Origin: UBA7672 sp963718145
GTDB lineage: Bacteria; Pseudomonadota; Alphaproteobacteria; Caulobacterales; Hyphomonadaceae
NCBI GenBank assembly: GCA_963718145.1
Contig: CAVQYJ010000020.1
Span: 124,001-188,000, forward strand
Reading direction: 5' to 3'
Length of the DNA: 64,000 nt
Part shown: one piece after another, positions 39,803-48,039 of the stretch
Layout: every line of letters starts with the position of its first letter
How positions within the stretch are numbered: the first letter of the stretch is position 1
Notes under the pieces: model-generated
What the model was told of the DNA's origin: nothing
The model's input: only the letters and a program-made list of their open reading frames with translations
The model's database searches: none
Made by a program: the position numbers and the translations under genes

Positions 39803-42655
39803 CTAGAAGCCGAGTGAGAACCGACCGCCGGCCATGTTGACGACATCGCCTCGCGTGCCGTCAGCCGTCGCAGCCTCAGCGCGGACGAAACCCGCAACCT
39901 CGCCAAGGCCGTTGAAGACCGGTGTGGCGTAGGACAGGTCGAGCCCAAGCCTGCGCGCCTGGCCATCGACCGCATTGAAGCGGGTGACGGATCCGAGTTC
40001 GCCGGTCTCGCGGTCAAGCACCTCGTAGCTGGTGAGGTCGAGTCCGCCGTGTTCGACGTGCATGGGCTGCACCAGGGCAAGTCGCGCCCGGTCGCCTTGG
40101 CCGAACACGCCCTCGAAATCGAGCGCCGCCTCGAAGGCGCTGGTGATGATGCCGTCGCCATGGACGGATAGCGCCTGCTCGTCAGCGGATTGACCGCGTG
40201 TGCGGCCGAGCGTCGCCGATCCGCTGAGCGTCAGCCCGTCGGACAGCGCCCAGGCCAGGCCGAGGCTTGCGGCATCGGTCTGGGCGCCGGCTGCAAAGGC
40301 CAGCGGGTTGGTCGACTGCACGCCAAGCACGCCGTCGGATTCTTGCAGGAAGGTGTAGCCAGCGTTGAACGAGAGCTGCTGGCTGACCGGCTGGGTCAGC
40401 TGCATATGAACGGCGGACGCCTGGTAAGGCGACAGCGCCTGATCAATGGGGCGCTCCTCGCCTGAATTCGGGTCAACGAACACGGCCTCGGCCCGGCGCG
40501 ACGTGGCGCCGAACGAGAGCCTCGCCGAGCCCAGAGCCGGGACTTCGACATTGGCGTAGCCGCCACCCGACGCCAGGCCAAGCACGGGATTGACCCCGCC
40601 GGTCTGTGCATCGAAGCGGCCAGCCTCAACGGCTGAGCGGCCATTGAGGGCCTGGGCGCCCAGACCGTCGCCGAAGGTCAGCGTCGCGCCGTCATTCGAG
40701 GTCACCGAGAACCGTGAAGCGTAGGGCAGACGGTCGCGCTGCTCCTGCTCGCTCACCGGAAGCTCGGCGACGCTCAGGCTGAGATCCCAGCCGAACGGGT
40801 TGGCGACGCGAGACCCGGCAAAGCCGAAGCTGTACCTGCTCCTGGAGCTCGTCGTGGTCGTGGACGTGACCGTCTTCAGCGACGTCGTGGACGTCTTCGA
40901 TGTCTTTGCCGCCGGCTGCAGGATGGAGCTGAGCGGAACCACGAAGTCGCGATAGGTCGTTCCGACGTCTTCGAACACGGTGACCGGGCTGCTGGACGCG
41001 GAGAACAGGATGCCGGCAGTCGCCGGATTGACCAGCTTGATCGTGGTCTTGGTGACGACGCCCAGACTGTCGGTCGTCTTCTGGTACAGCTTCGCATAGT
41101 CGAGCGGAGACTGCGACGCCGTGATGTCGAGCAGGCCGTGACCATAGACCGGGTCAACGCCAGGAGCGCCAAGGTCGCGGGCGGATCCAAGAATGATGCT
41201 CGCGGTCTCGCGGGGTTTGGCTTTCAGCCAGGACCAGCGGCCCTGCAGGAGGGCGATGGCGCCGGTCACCTGCGGCGCCGCGAACGACGTGCCCGACCGG
41301 CGCGTCACGCCGCCCTGGCCGTCGGACACGAGGATCCACTCGCCCGGCGCCACCAGGAAGCGGTTCTTCAGCTTGTTCTGCTCTAGGCATTTGCCGTTGT
41401 CGAGCAGACACGCAGTTCCGGGAGTGTTGGAGAAGGCGGAGATCTGGCCGGAGGGCCCGACCGAGCCAACGACCAGCATGGCCGGATCGGTGGCGAAGTT
41501 CCACGCCATGTTTCCTGTCTGAGCAATGCCGTCATTGCCGGCGGCATGAACAAAGACCGTCTGCTTGGAAAGCATCGCGACCAGGAAATTGGAGTAGAAG
41601 GCATTCCAGTCCGGATGCAGCGCATATCCCGGAACGCCCAGCGACAGATTCACGACGCGCGCGCCCTGGAAGTTCACGTTGCTGACGCCCATCACGACGG
41701 CATCCCATGAGGCCGTGCCTGTGGAGTCGAAGGGGTTGAACGTCGCCACCTTCGCGTTGGGAGCGATGCCCATGAGACCGCGGCCGTCATGCGCGGAAAC
41801 CAGGAGGCTCGCCACGGCCTCGCCATGGCCCTGCATCGGATTGTCGTAGCCCTTCCAGGCCCACGTGCTGGTGTTGTCGATGAGGTCCGCACCGTTGAAG
41901 GTGAAATCGATAAGGCCGATGGTCGTGCCTGTGCCGCCGCCGACCGTGTTGGTGAGCGTGGGCGTCCAGTTGGCGGTCTTCATCCACCAGTCGGCATGAT
42001 CCCGGCCGGAGAACTCCATCAGGCCATCATACCAGTCGAAGAAGAAACGGGTGCGATCGACGCCCGAGAAACCGTTGAACGTCGCCGGATTGTTGATGTC
42101 GATGCCGTGCTTGGCGAATACGCCGGCGGCAAATCCGTCCCAGAACGACTTGCCCGTCTTGGCCTTGACCGCGGCGCCCCAGAAATTGCCCGAGCGTGTG
42201 ACCAGGTCCTTGAAGTCGGTCTGCAGATGAAGGCGGGCGGGATCTTTCGGTCCAAGCGCGTCGATGTTGCCCCAGAACGCATCGATGTCGCCCCAGAGCG
42301 GAGCTACGCCGCCAGCGAACGCATCAATGTCGCCCCAGAAAGCGTCGATGTCGCCCCACTTTGGCGACAGGCTGCCGCTGAAGGCGTCAATGTCGCCCCA
42401 GAAAGCGTCGATGTCTCCCCAGAAGGCGTCAATGTCGCCCCAGAACGGGTTCACATCGCCTTCGAACGCATCGATGTCGCCCCAGAAGGCGTCGATATCG
42501 CCCCAGAAGGCATCGATGTCGCCCCACTCGGGCGTCAGAGGGCGATCGGCCGTGGCCGGCGGCGGCGCAGTCTGCGCGGCGGCGATCGGCGCTGTCAGTA
42601 CGGCGGCAACCAGAAGGGTCGAAGCAGTCGTTGCGAGCAGGCGAAGGCGAAGCAT
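39803..42655 (-). CDS. S8 (subtilisin-like) serine protease autotransporter with heptad array
   Basis: Intact 950-residue protein from ATG 42655. Residues 1-28 are a signal peptide ('LLATTASTLLVAAVLTAPIAAAQ'). Residues 44-134 are thirteen heptads based on WGDIDAF. The S8 domain has Asp250 ('TTIGLIDFTF'), His277 ('GHGEAVASLL'), oxyanion Asn374 ('HAAGNDG') and catalytic Ser457 ('RSGTSFAAPQVTGAIALL'). A Ser/Thr-rich linker precedes a C-terminal autotransporter barrel ending 'NMAGGRFSLGF'. Location is inferred as surface-bound or secreted through the barrel. The codon structure is clean, unlike the genes at the left of the window. Confidence 0.88.
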   Translation of the reverse strand: MLRLRLLATTASTLLVAAVLTAPIAAAQTAPPPATADRPLTPEWGDIDAFWGDIDAFWGDIDAFEGDVNPFWGDIDAFWGDIDAFWGDIDAFSGSLSPKWGDIDAFWGDIDAFAGGVAPLWGDIDAFWGNIDALGPKDPARLHLQTDFKDLVTRSGNFWGAAVKAKTGKSFWDGFAAGVFAKHGIDINNPATFNGFSGVDRTRFFFDWYDGLMEFSGRDHADWWMKTANWTPTLTNTVGGGTGTTIGLIDFTFNGADLIDNTSTWAWKGYDNPMQGHGEAVASLLVSAHDGRGLMGIAPNAKVATFNPFDSTGTASWDAVVMGVSNVNFQGARVVNLSLGVPGYALHPDWNAFYSNFLVAMLSKQTVFVHAAGNDGIAQTGNMAWNFATDPAMLVVGSVGPSGQISAFSNTPGTACLLDNGKCLEQNKLKNRFLVAPGEWILVSDGQGGVTRRSGTSFAAPQVTGAIALLQGRWSWLKAKPRETASIILGSARDLGAPGVDPVYGHGLLDITASQSPLDYAKLYQKTTDSLGVVTKTTIKLVNPATAGILFSASSSPVTVFEDVGTTYRDFVVPLSSILQPAAKTSKTSTTSLKTVTSTTTTSSRSRYSFGFAGSRVANPFGWDLSLSVAELPVSEQEQRDRLPYASRFSVTSNDGATLTFGDGLGAQALNGRSAVEAGRFDAQTGGVNPVLGLASGGGYANVEVPALGSARLSFGATSRRAEAVFVDPNSGEERPIDQALSPYQASAVHMQLTQPVSQQLSFNAGYTFLQESDGVLGVQSTNPLAFAAGAQTDAASLGLAWALSDGLTLSGSATLGRTRGQSADEQALSVHGDGIITSAFEAALDFEGVFGQGDRARLALVQPMHVEHGGLDLTSYEVLDRETGELGSVTRFNAVDGQARRLGLDLSYATPVFNGLGEVAGFVRAEAATADGTRGDVVNMAGGRFSLGF
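42254..42526 (-). repeat. Thirteen tandem 21-bp repeats encoding WGDIDAF-type heptads
   Basis: Encodes residues 44-134 of the S8 autotransporter. Nine units read exactly WGDIDAF; EGDVNPF, SGSLSPK, AGGVAPL and WGNIDAL are variant units, with the more divergent ones ending in a Pro-containing pair. Synonymous differences among the units show that they are not a very recent expansion. Confidence 0.9.
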
Positions 42656-43007
42656 GGCAGCAGCCTCAACTGGAGGAATCTTTCCAGCCTCGACGATGGC
42701 GCCTATGGATTTCTCACACGTGCCGGAGGGGCTGCAAACTCGCGCAAAACTGCCGGCCGGGCGGTAACCATGACGCGGACAAGTCGTCAGCGGCAGTCCC
42801 GCCACTGGCAGCTTTCGGGGCCTTGCGGCCAGGACCTATGGTGAATTGCGACCTGAAAGGGATTGGAGGCGCGAGGGCCTGGCAAAACTTCTTTTCGCGG
42901 AATTCGCCCAAAGCGATAACAGCGCGCCGCAAGCTCTTTGATCAGGCGGAAATGGCGCGCGGTCGAGGGACTCACCGCCAGACTCACAGCACTGGCGCGC
43001 CCGGTCC
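42656..43007. other. Intergenic region upstream of the S8 gene
   Basis: 352 bp between the S8 start and the EAL gene stop, both on the minus strand. No supported gene or RNA was seen. It must hold the S8 promoter, but I cannot place one with confidence. Confidence 0.4.
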
Positions 43008-44336
43008 CTAGACGCCGGCGACCAGGCTGAAGGCAAACGGACGCGCGACCAGATCCTCCGCCCCGCCGCTGCGCAAATAGTGAACCAGCTCCGTCAGGTC
43101 CATGGGCCGGCCGATAAAGTAGCCTTGCACGAGGTCGCATCCCATCACGGCAAGCAGCGCCAGCGTCTCGGCGTCCTCAACACCCTCGCCGACCACGTCA
43201 AGATCGAGGGCATGGCCCAATTCAATGGTCGAACGCACGAGCAACGGATCGCGATGCGTGCTGGTCAATTGCGTAATGAAAGATCGATCGATCTTCAGTT
43301 CCTGGATCGGGAGCTGCTGGACATACGCCAGCGACGACAAACCCGAGCCATAGTCGTCAATCGCGAGGCGCACGCCGGCTTCCGCGAACAGCTTCAGATT
43401 GTCGAGTGCGATCTTCCAGTCATCAATAACCGTCGTCTCGGTGATCTCGAATGCGATGCGATCCCGTGCGCCGTCGAGAAGCCCAAGCGCATGATCGACG
43501 AAGCCCCGATCCGTCAGCAACCGGCTGGAAATATTGACGCCGATCCGGAGCGGGAAACCCTCCTGTTCGAGGCGCCGCGAGTCTTCCAGCGCCTGCCGGA
43601 TCGCGAACTCGGTCAGGTACCGGATCTGGCCAGTCTCTTCCGCCGTAGCGATGAATTGGCTGGGCGGCACAACTCCCCGCGTGCGGCTTGTCCAGCGCAT
43701 CAGCAATTCAACGCTGGCAACCTTGCCGGTGCGCGTACACACCTGCGGTTGATAGACAAGCGCGACCTCCCCTCGATCCAGACCGAGCCGCATCTCGTCC
43801 AGCAGGGCCAGACGGCTTCGCGGGTCGCCATACTCTTCCGCGGAAAACGCTTGCAAACCACGTCCGTTCTCACGCGTCTGATCCAGGGCCATTTCAGCCT
43901 GGTGCAACATGTCCGCACCGCCCGCTGAAGCGTCGCTCCAACAGGCATAGCCTGCCCGTATGTTGGCGTGGACCCGATGGCCCTGGAGTTCCACGGACTG
44001 TTCCAGTTCACTGCGCAGCGCCGCCAGCATGGCAGGAACCGTATCGGCGGCGCCCGCCAAGGGAAGGTGAGCCCCGATTGTGTCTGGCGCCAGGCGTGCG
44101 GCATATGCAGTTGGAAACACGCTGTGAAGACGCTCGATCAGCGCCTGAACCAGCACTTCGGCGAGATCATAGCCGATCGCTGCGCGAATTCTCGCGAAGC
44201 GATCAATACCGATCGCAGCCACAACTTCTGACATCGCCTCGCGACTGCACGGGGTCCTAATATGCGCGAGGAAGTCCTGCCGGGTATTCACCAGAACATC
44301 GCCCTTTGGACGTGATTGCAAAAAAGCTGCGGACAC
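43008..44336 (-). CDS. EAL-domain cyclic-di-GMP phosphodiesterase with degenerate GGDEF-like N domain
   Basis: 442 residues. The N-terminal half ('IGIDRFARIRAAIGYDLAEVLVQALIERL') resembles a GGDEF fold but lacks the GGDEF motif. The C-terminal EAL domain looks active: 'VELLMRW' (signature ELL in place of EAL), 'GVNISSRLL', 'FEITETTVIDD', 'LAIDDYGSGLSSLAYVQ', 'ELKIDRSFI' and 'VGEGVED' supply the metal and base residues, and 'GCDLVQGYFIGRPM' closes the domain. It has no TM segment or sensor domain. It would linearise c-di-GMP to pGpG. It may affect biofilm or motility, fitting the nearby polysaccharide and surface-protease genes. Confidence 0.88.
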   Translation of the reverse strand: MSAAFLQSRPKGDVLVNTRQDFLAHIRTPCSREAMSEVVAAIGIDRFARIRAAIGYDLAEVLVQALIERLHSVFPTAYAARLAPDTIGAHLPLAGAADTVPAMLAALRSELEQSVELQGHRVHANIRAGYACWSDASAGGADMLHQAEMALDQTRENGRGLQAFSAEEYGDPRSRLALLDEMRLGLDRGEVALVYQPQVCTRTGKVASVELLMRWTSRTRGVVPPSQFIATAEETGQIRYLTEFAIRQALEDSRRLEQEGFPLRIGVNISSRLLTDRGFVDHALGLLDGARDRIAFEITETTVIDDWKIALDNLKLFAEAGVRLAIDDYGSGLSSLAYVQQLPIQELKIDRSFITQLTSTHRDPLLVRSTIELGHALDLDVVGEGVEDAETLALLAVMGCDLVQGYFIGRPMDLTELVHYLRSGGAEDLVARPFAFSLVAGV

Positions 44337-44540
44337 GCGACACGATCATGGGCCTGCGGGCAAGAAAGAGGACCGCTTTACCCCGATACCGCCGCTAAGT
44401 GTTCACTGTCCGACGGGATGGTTGACGGCAGATTAACCCTCTGCGTCTACGCGCCAGAAGAATCGTGCGCAGTCGTCCCGCTCGAGGCGATTTTACAAAG
44501 AGCGGATGACATCGGCGTCGGATGCCTGCGGCCAGGCTAG

Positions 44541-45022
44541 GTGTTCAGTCCCGGAGTGTGGGGGGAATCAGCGAAGCTGATCCTGCATTTCGGGAGATGG
44601 TATGGGACAGGTACTTCACGGCTGCGCCCCGACCACGCACGCCGTCCAAGCAGCGATACAGCGATCGAAGGCTCCGCTCAAAGACCTCGCCGCGCGCAGG
44701 GCTGAACCCGAAGACCGCCGCCAAGTGGCGCAAGCGCACCTTCGTGCAGGACGCTCATATGAGCCCGAAGTCGCCCCGCTCGACCGTCTTTGCCGCCGAA
44801 GAGGCAGCCGTCATCGTCGCCTTCCGCAAGCCGACGATATCACTACGACACGCGAGCTCAGCTGGCCGCCCACCTCTCAGCCTTCCTCGACGCCTACAAC
44901 TTCGCCAGACGGCTTAAGAGCCTAGGCGGCCTCTCGCCCTACGAGGCTATCTGCAATGCATGGACGAAACAGCCGGATCGCTTCAGGCTCGATCCAACCC
45001 ACCTCATGGCGAGACTGAACAC
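44541..45022 (+). mobile_element. IS481-family element, internally deleted 482-bp derivative
   Basis: The ends GTGTTCAGTC (44541-44550) and GACTGAACAC (45013-45022) are perfect inverted repeats. Both flanks carry CTAG (44537-44540 and 45023-45026), a likely 4-bp target duplication. Inside are the first ~75 and last ~60 codons of an IS481 transposase with the central DDE catalytic core missing. A full IS481 element is about 1.1 kb. It cannot move alone but could be mobilised by a full-length relative. Confidence 0.85.
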
Positions 45023-45026
45023 CTAG
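44602..45026 (+). pseudogene. IS481 transposase remnant (core deleted, frameshifted)
   Basis: ATG 44602 starts 'GQVLHGCAPTTHAVQAAIQRSKAPLKDLAAR', the IS481 helix-turn-helix N-terminus, shifting frame near 44,700 to 'GLNPKTAAKWRKRTFVQDAHM' and 'RSTVFAAEEAAVIVAFRK'. It then jumps near 44,832 directly to the family C-terminus 'RYHYDTRAQLAAHLSAFLDAYNFARRLKSL' and 'PDRFRLDPTHLMARLNT'. The whole DDE region is absent. The stop codon TAG lies inside the flanking CTAG duplication, not in the element. Confidence 0.85.
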
Positions 45027-45054
45027 CTCTTTCCAGATCATGTTAGCTGCCTCG

Positions 45055-45678
45055 CTAGATGGCCGACCAAGCTGGCTGTGCTGCCAGGTGCGGCGATTCA
45101 TCGTCCCGAAGCGTCCACCGCGCCAATTCGACATACTTTGTCCTGCCGACCCAGCTTTCGATGAGTTGGAATTCGCGCGCTTGCCAGCTGAAGGGTTCAA
45201 CCCTCACGCGCGGAGAGCGGCGACGTGAGTAAGCAATCGTCATATGCGGCGAGTAGGTCGTGCGCGCGGGAATGTTGAAATCTTTGACGCGCAACGCATC
45301 AAGCGTGGCTAGGCGGAGAGCGCACACATCCGTCAGTTCACCGCCTTCCAACACGAAGGGAGCATTGTCCTTTCTTGTCTCGAAACTTCCAGCCTCATCG
45401 AGCACGATCTCAATGCCGGGAAATCGCACCATGCTAACCGCTGCATCAATTTCTTCGAGAAGCACGCATGGAAGCCGACCCAAATATCCGCCGATCGGAA
45501 GCACGGTTATATGCAGAATGAAGAATGGCCGCCGGCTACCGGCAATCCGAGCACTTGTGCAAAGCTGCGTCGCCCTTGAATAAAACTGCTCGGCGACCGG
45601 CCAGGGCGGACGAAGAGCAACGAACGTGTTTGTCGGCTGGTCAGGCGAAGGAATGTCGTTACTCGTATCGAGAAGCAT
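45055..45678 (-). CDS. 2H phosphoesterase (2'-5' RNA ligase/LigT-like) family protein
   Basis: Intact 207-residue protein from ATG 45678. Two His-x-Thr motifs define the family: 'FILHITVLPIG' and 'YSPHMTIAYSR', with the N-terminal 'NTFVALRPPWPVAEQFYSRA' typical of LigT-like proteins. Members cleave or join 2',5'-phosphodiester or cyclic phosphate ends in RNA or nucleotides; the true substrate is usually unknown. An alphaproteobacterial SOS-type box lies 36 bp upstream, which would place the gene under LexA. The IS481 remnant lies just downstream. Confidence 0.8.
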   Translation of the reverse strand: MLLDTSNDIPSPDQPTNTFVALRPPWPVAEQFYSRATQLCTSARIAGSRRPFFILHITVLPIGGYLGRLPCVLLEEIDAAVSMVRFPGIEIVLDEAGSFETRKDNAPFVLEGGELTDVCALRLATLDALRVKDFNIPARTTYSPHMTIAYSRRRSPRVRVEPFSWQAREFQLIESWVGRTKYVELARWTLRDDESPHLAAQPAWSAI

Positions 45679-46034
45679 GCGGCGTCGTCCAATTGGCGGA
45701 TGAATTGTTTCTAGAACAAAACAAGAACAAAGTCGAGTCTATTTGTTTACCGCACGGCGCACTCCGCCGTTCAATCTTCCAGGCCGCCAGGCTAGTTCAA
45801 CGTTTCACCGCCCCGGATTGATATGCAAAGCCGATGCGGATTGAGAGTCCGGCGTTAGGCAGGCTGCCGCAGGCCTGCCGGCAGACGAACGCGCGGGAAA
45901 CGGTTCTAAACCTCTGCACCGCCACGACATTTTGTAGCTCCGAGGATCGTCTTTTCATATCGGCAAATCGGACCGGATGACTAACAAAATCCCATTTATA
46001 ATCAACAGATTGAGACTCGCGTAACATCGGCAAA
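45679..46034. other. Intergenic region between divergent 2H and Fic-like genes
   Basis: 356 bp, more AT-rich than its surroundings, holding the SOS-like box at 45,714. No other gene or RNA is supported. Confidence 0.5.
45714..45728 (-). promoter_or_regulatory. Alphaproteobacterial LexA (SOS) box candidate
   Basis: On the minus strand it reads GTTCTTGTTTTGTTC, an exact match to the alphaproteobacterial LexA consensus GTTC-N7-GTTC. It is 36 bp upstream of the 2H phosphoesterase start, where binding would overlap the promoter. Confidence 0.6.
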
Positions 46035-46649
46035 ATGCCGCTGGAGCCTGACCTCGAAACCCCAGACCGGATTGAGCCCTGCTTCCTCGAGAACGCCGGC
46101 GGCCATTTGTTGGACCTGATGGCGGAGCTTCCTGCGGACGCCGGTCAGCTTGGAGCCCGACTTCATCCCAAACCGGCCGCCACTCGCAGCCTCGCCAGCC
46201 TCGTGCGGGTAATGAACTGCTACTATTCGAACCTGATCGAGGGACACAACACGCGGCCGCGCGACATCGAACGCGCGCTCGCCAACGATCTCGATGAAGA
46301 CGAAGGGCGACGCAATCTCCAGATCGAAGCGCGCTCACATATTCGCACCCAAGAGGCGACAGATGCAGAAGCAGGCGCACTACCCGACCCTGCGAGCCTT
46401 GCCTTCATTCTCCGCCTCCACAGCAAGTTTTATCGCGATGCGCCGGAAGCGATGCTGCGCATCGAAGGCGCTGGCCGAAACTTCCTGATGACCCCAGGCG
46501 CGTTGCGGAATGATCCGCAGCACGATGTCGCCGTCGGCCGCCATGTGCCGCCGAGCAGCGCAGCAGTCGCCCGCTTCATGGACTACTTCGCCGAGCGCTA
46601 TAGCGCTGCGCGAATGGGGCCTGCAATCTCGCTTACAGGAGACTTCTAG
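46035..46649 (+). pseudogene. Fic-family protein, truncated before the catalytic motif
   Basis: ATG 46035 opens 204 residues matching the N-terminal region of class II Fic AMP-transferases. It includes the inhibitory-helix motif SNLIEG ('CYYSNLIEGHNTRPRDIERALAND'), 'EARSHIRTQEA', 'LAFILRLHSKFYRDAPEAML', and 'HVPPSSAAVARFMDYFAERY'. The frame then reads 'SAARMGPAISLTGDF' and stops where the helix leading to HPFxDGNGR should be. No such motif is found in the next 570 bp. It therefore lacks the catalytic loop and should not AMPylate. Truncation is more likely a real deletion here than a single indel. Confidence 0.7.
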
Positions 46650-47223
46650 CCTGCTGTCAGTCACAAGGCGGGCGCGATCGGTCCTTTGCCCAACTGGGGA
46701 CGGGGATCATGCCTAGCATGTCTGCAACGGTGTTGCATGCAACCGCGACATCCGCGCTCGCCTGCGGATACGCAGCGACGGGCGATAGTCGACGCTGATA
46801 GCCCGCGCGCCAGCCTGCGCCGCAACCGGCATCAACTTGAGATCCTCGCAGCTGGGGGCGCTTCAAAGGCATTGTTGTGTCCGATGCCAACAACGTCTAT
46901 CTCTTGGAGGTCGAAGGCGCGAGCCGTAGCGAGCCTGCTATAGGCAGTGTTGCGGTGATCGGCGCTGCAATGGGCCGCTGGGACGAAGCGGTGAAAGAGG
47001 TCGTTGTGTTCAAGCTTCGGCTCAGACCCAATGAAGCCGGCGCCATTTTTTCGTGCGCCCGCGGATCGGCCCCGACACGACTTCCAAATTGGCCAAGTTC
47101 GTCGCCACCCCAACCCGCTTTGCGCCCGGCGGGACACTCCCTCGCCTTGTGAGCGAACCGTACTGCGCCTGACCCGATCCCCAGATCGGCCAGGCGACAA
47201 GAGACTGCCGAAGGGAAGCCGTC
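46650..47223. other. 574-bp region with no supported gene, probable gene debris
   Basis: Between the truncated Fic gene and the enoyl-CoA hydratase gene only short frames without recognisable motifs occur. The minus strand shows 'EHNDLFHRFVPAAHCSADHRNTAY' and 'EIDVVGIGHNNAFEAPP', which look protein-like but match no family I know. It may be a decayed gene. Confidence 0.4.
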
Positions 47224-48012
47224 ATGGCCTATGGCAAGATCGACCTGGAACGTGATGGCGAGATTGCAATTGTTCGGCTCAACGACCCCGCGACGCTGAA
47301 TGCGGTGACATTGCAGACACTCGAGGAACTGGATCGCGCGCTTGATGAGATCAGCTGCTCGGCCCGCGCCATGGTGCTTACAGGCGCCGGGCGTGCGTTC
47401 TGTTCCGGCGCGAATCTTTCAGGTGGTCTGAGTTCAGGTCCATCTGACGGCCCGCACGATTCTGGGCGGGTGCTTGAAACCCACATCAACCCGCTGATGC
47501 TGCGCCTGCGCGACCTGCCGGTCCCGTGGGTGTCGGCAGTCAAGGGCAGCGCAGCGGGCGTTGGGTGTTCATTTGCACTTGCGGCCGACCTCGTCGTCGC
47601 GGGCGAGAGCGCATTCTTTCTTCAGGCATTCGCGCGTATCGGGCTTGTGCCCGATGGCGGTTCGAGCTGGCTGCTTGCCCGTGCGGTCGGTCGTCAGCGT
47701 GCGATGGAGATGATGCTCCTAGGCGAGCGCATTCCGGCCCAGAAGGCCTTCGACTGGGGCATGGTCAATCGTATCCGGCCGGACGAGCAGGTTCTTCCCG
47801 CCGCGTTAGATCTCGCAAAGACGCTCGCTGCCGGCCCTACGAAATCGCTCGCCATGATCCGCCGCATGGCCTGGTCCGCCTCGGAGGCCTCGTTCGAGGA
47901 GGCAATGACGACGGAGCGAAATAACCAGCGCGAAGCCGGCCTGACCGCAGATCATCGTGAAGGCGTCGCAGCGTTTCTTGCGAAACGTCCTGCGCGATTC
48001 ACCGGCGCCTGA
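47224..48012 (+). CDS. Enoyl-CoA hydratase/isomerase family protein, PaaG-like
   Basis: Intact 262-residue crotonase fold. 'MVLTGAGRAFCSGANL' is the first oxyanion strand, and 'VSAVKGSAAGVGCSFALAADLVVAG' the second. 'FARIGLVPDGGSSWLLARAVGRQRAMEMMLLG' resembles PaaG and related isomerases. The two hydratase glutamates appear replaced by Ser116 and Phe136, while Asp144 in 'VPDGG' is kept, suggesting isomerase rather than hydratase chemistry. It is 27 bp upstream of a thiolase gene, forming a beta-oxidation pair. Confidence 0.88.
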   Translation: MAYGKIDLERDGEIAIVRLNDPATLNAVTLQTLEELDRALDEISCSARAMVLTGAGRAFCSGANLSGGLSSGPSDGPHDSGRVLETHINPLMLRLRDLPVPWVSAVKGSAAGVGCSFALAADLVVAGESAFFLQAFARIGLVPDGGSSWLLARAVGRQRAMEMMLLGERIPAQKAFDWGMVNRIRPDEQVLPAALDLAKTLAAGPTKSLAMIRRMAWSASEASFEEAMTTERNNQREAGLTADHREGVAAFLAKRPARFTGA

Positions 48013-48039
48013 CCCCATTCCCGACCTCGGAGACGCACA

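Noticed and set aside
42254..42526. Regular 21-bp DNA repeat that might look like a CRISPR array
   Set aside because: The units are contiguous with no unique spacers and stay in frame as WGDIDAF heptads inside an intact S8 protease gene.
41789..42844. Plus-strand frame opposite the S8 protease, with 'VDVAPE' repeats
   Set aside because: The repeats are the reverse strand of the WGDIDAF units; the S8 frame has a signal peptide, full catalytic set and barrel.
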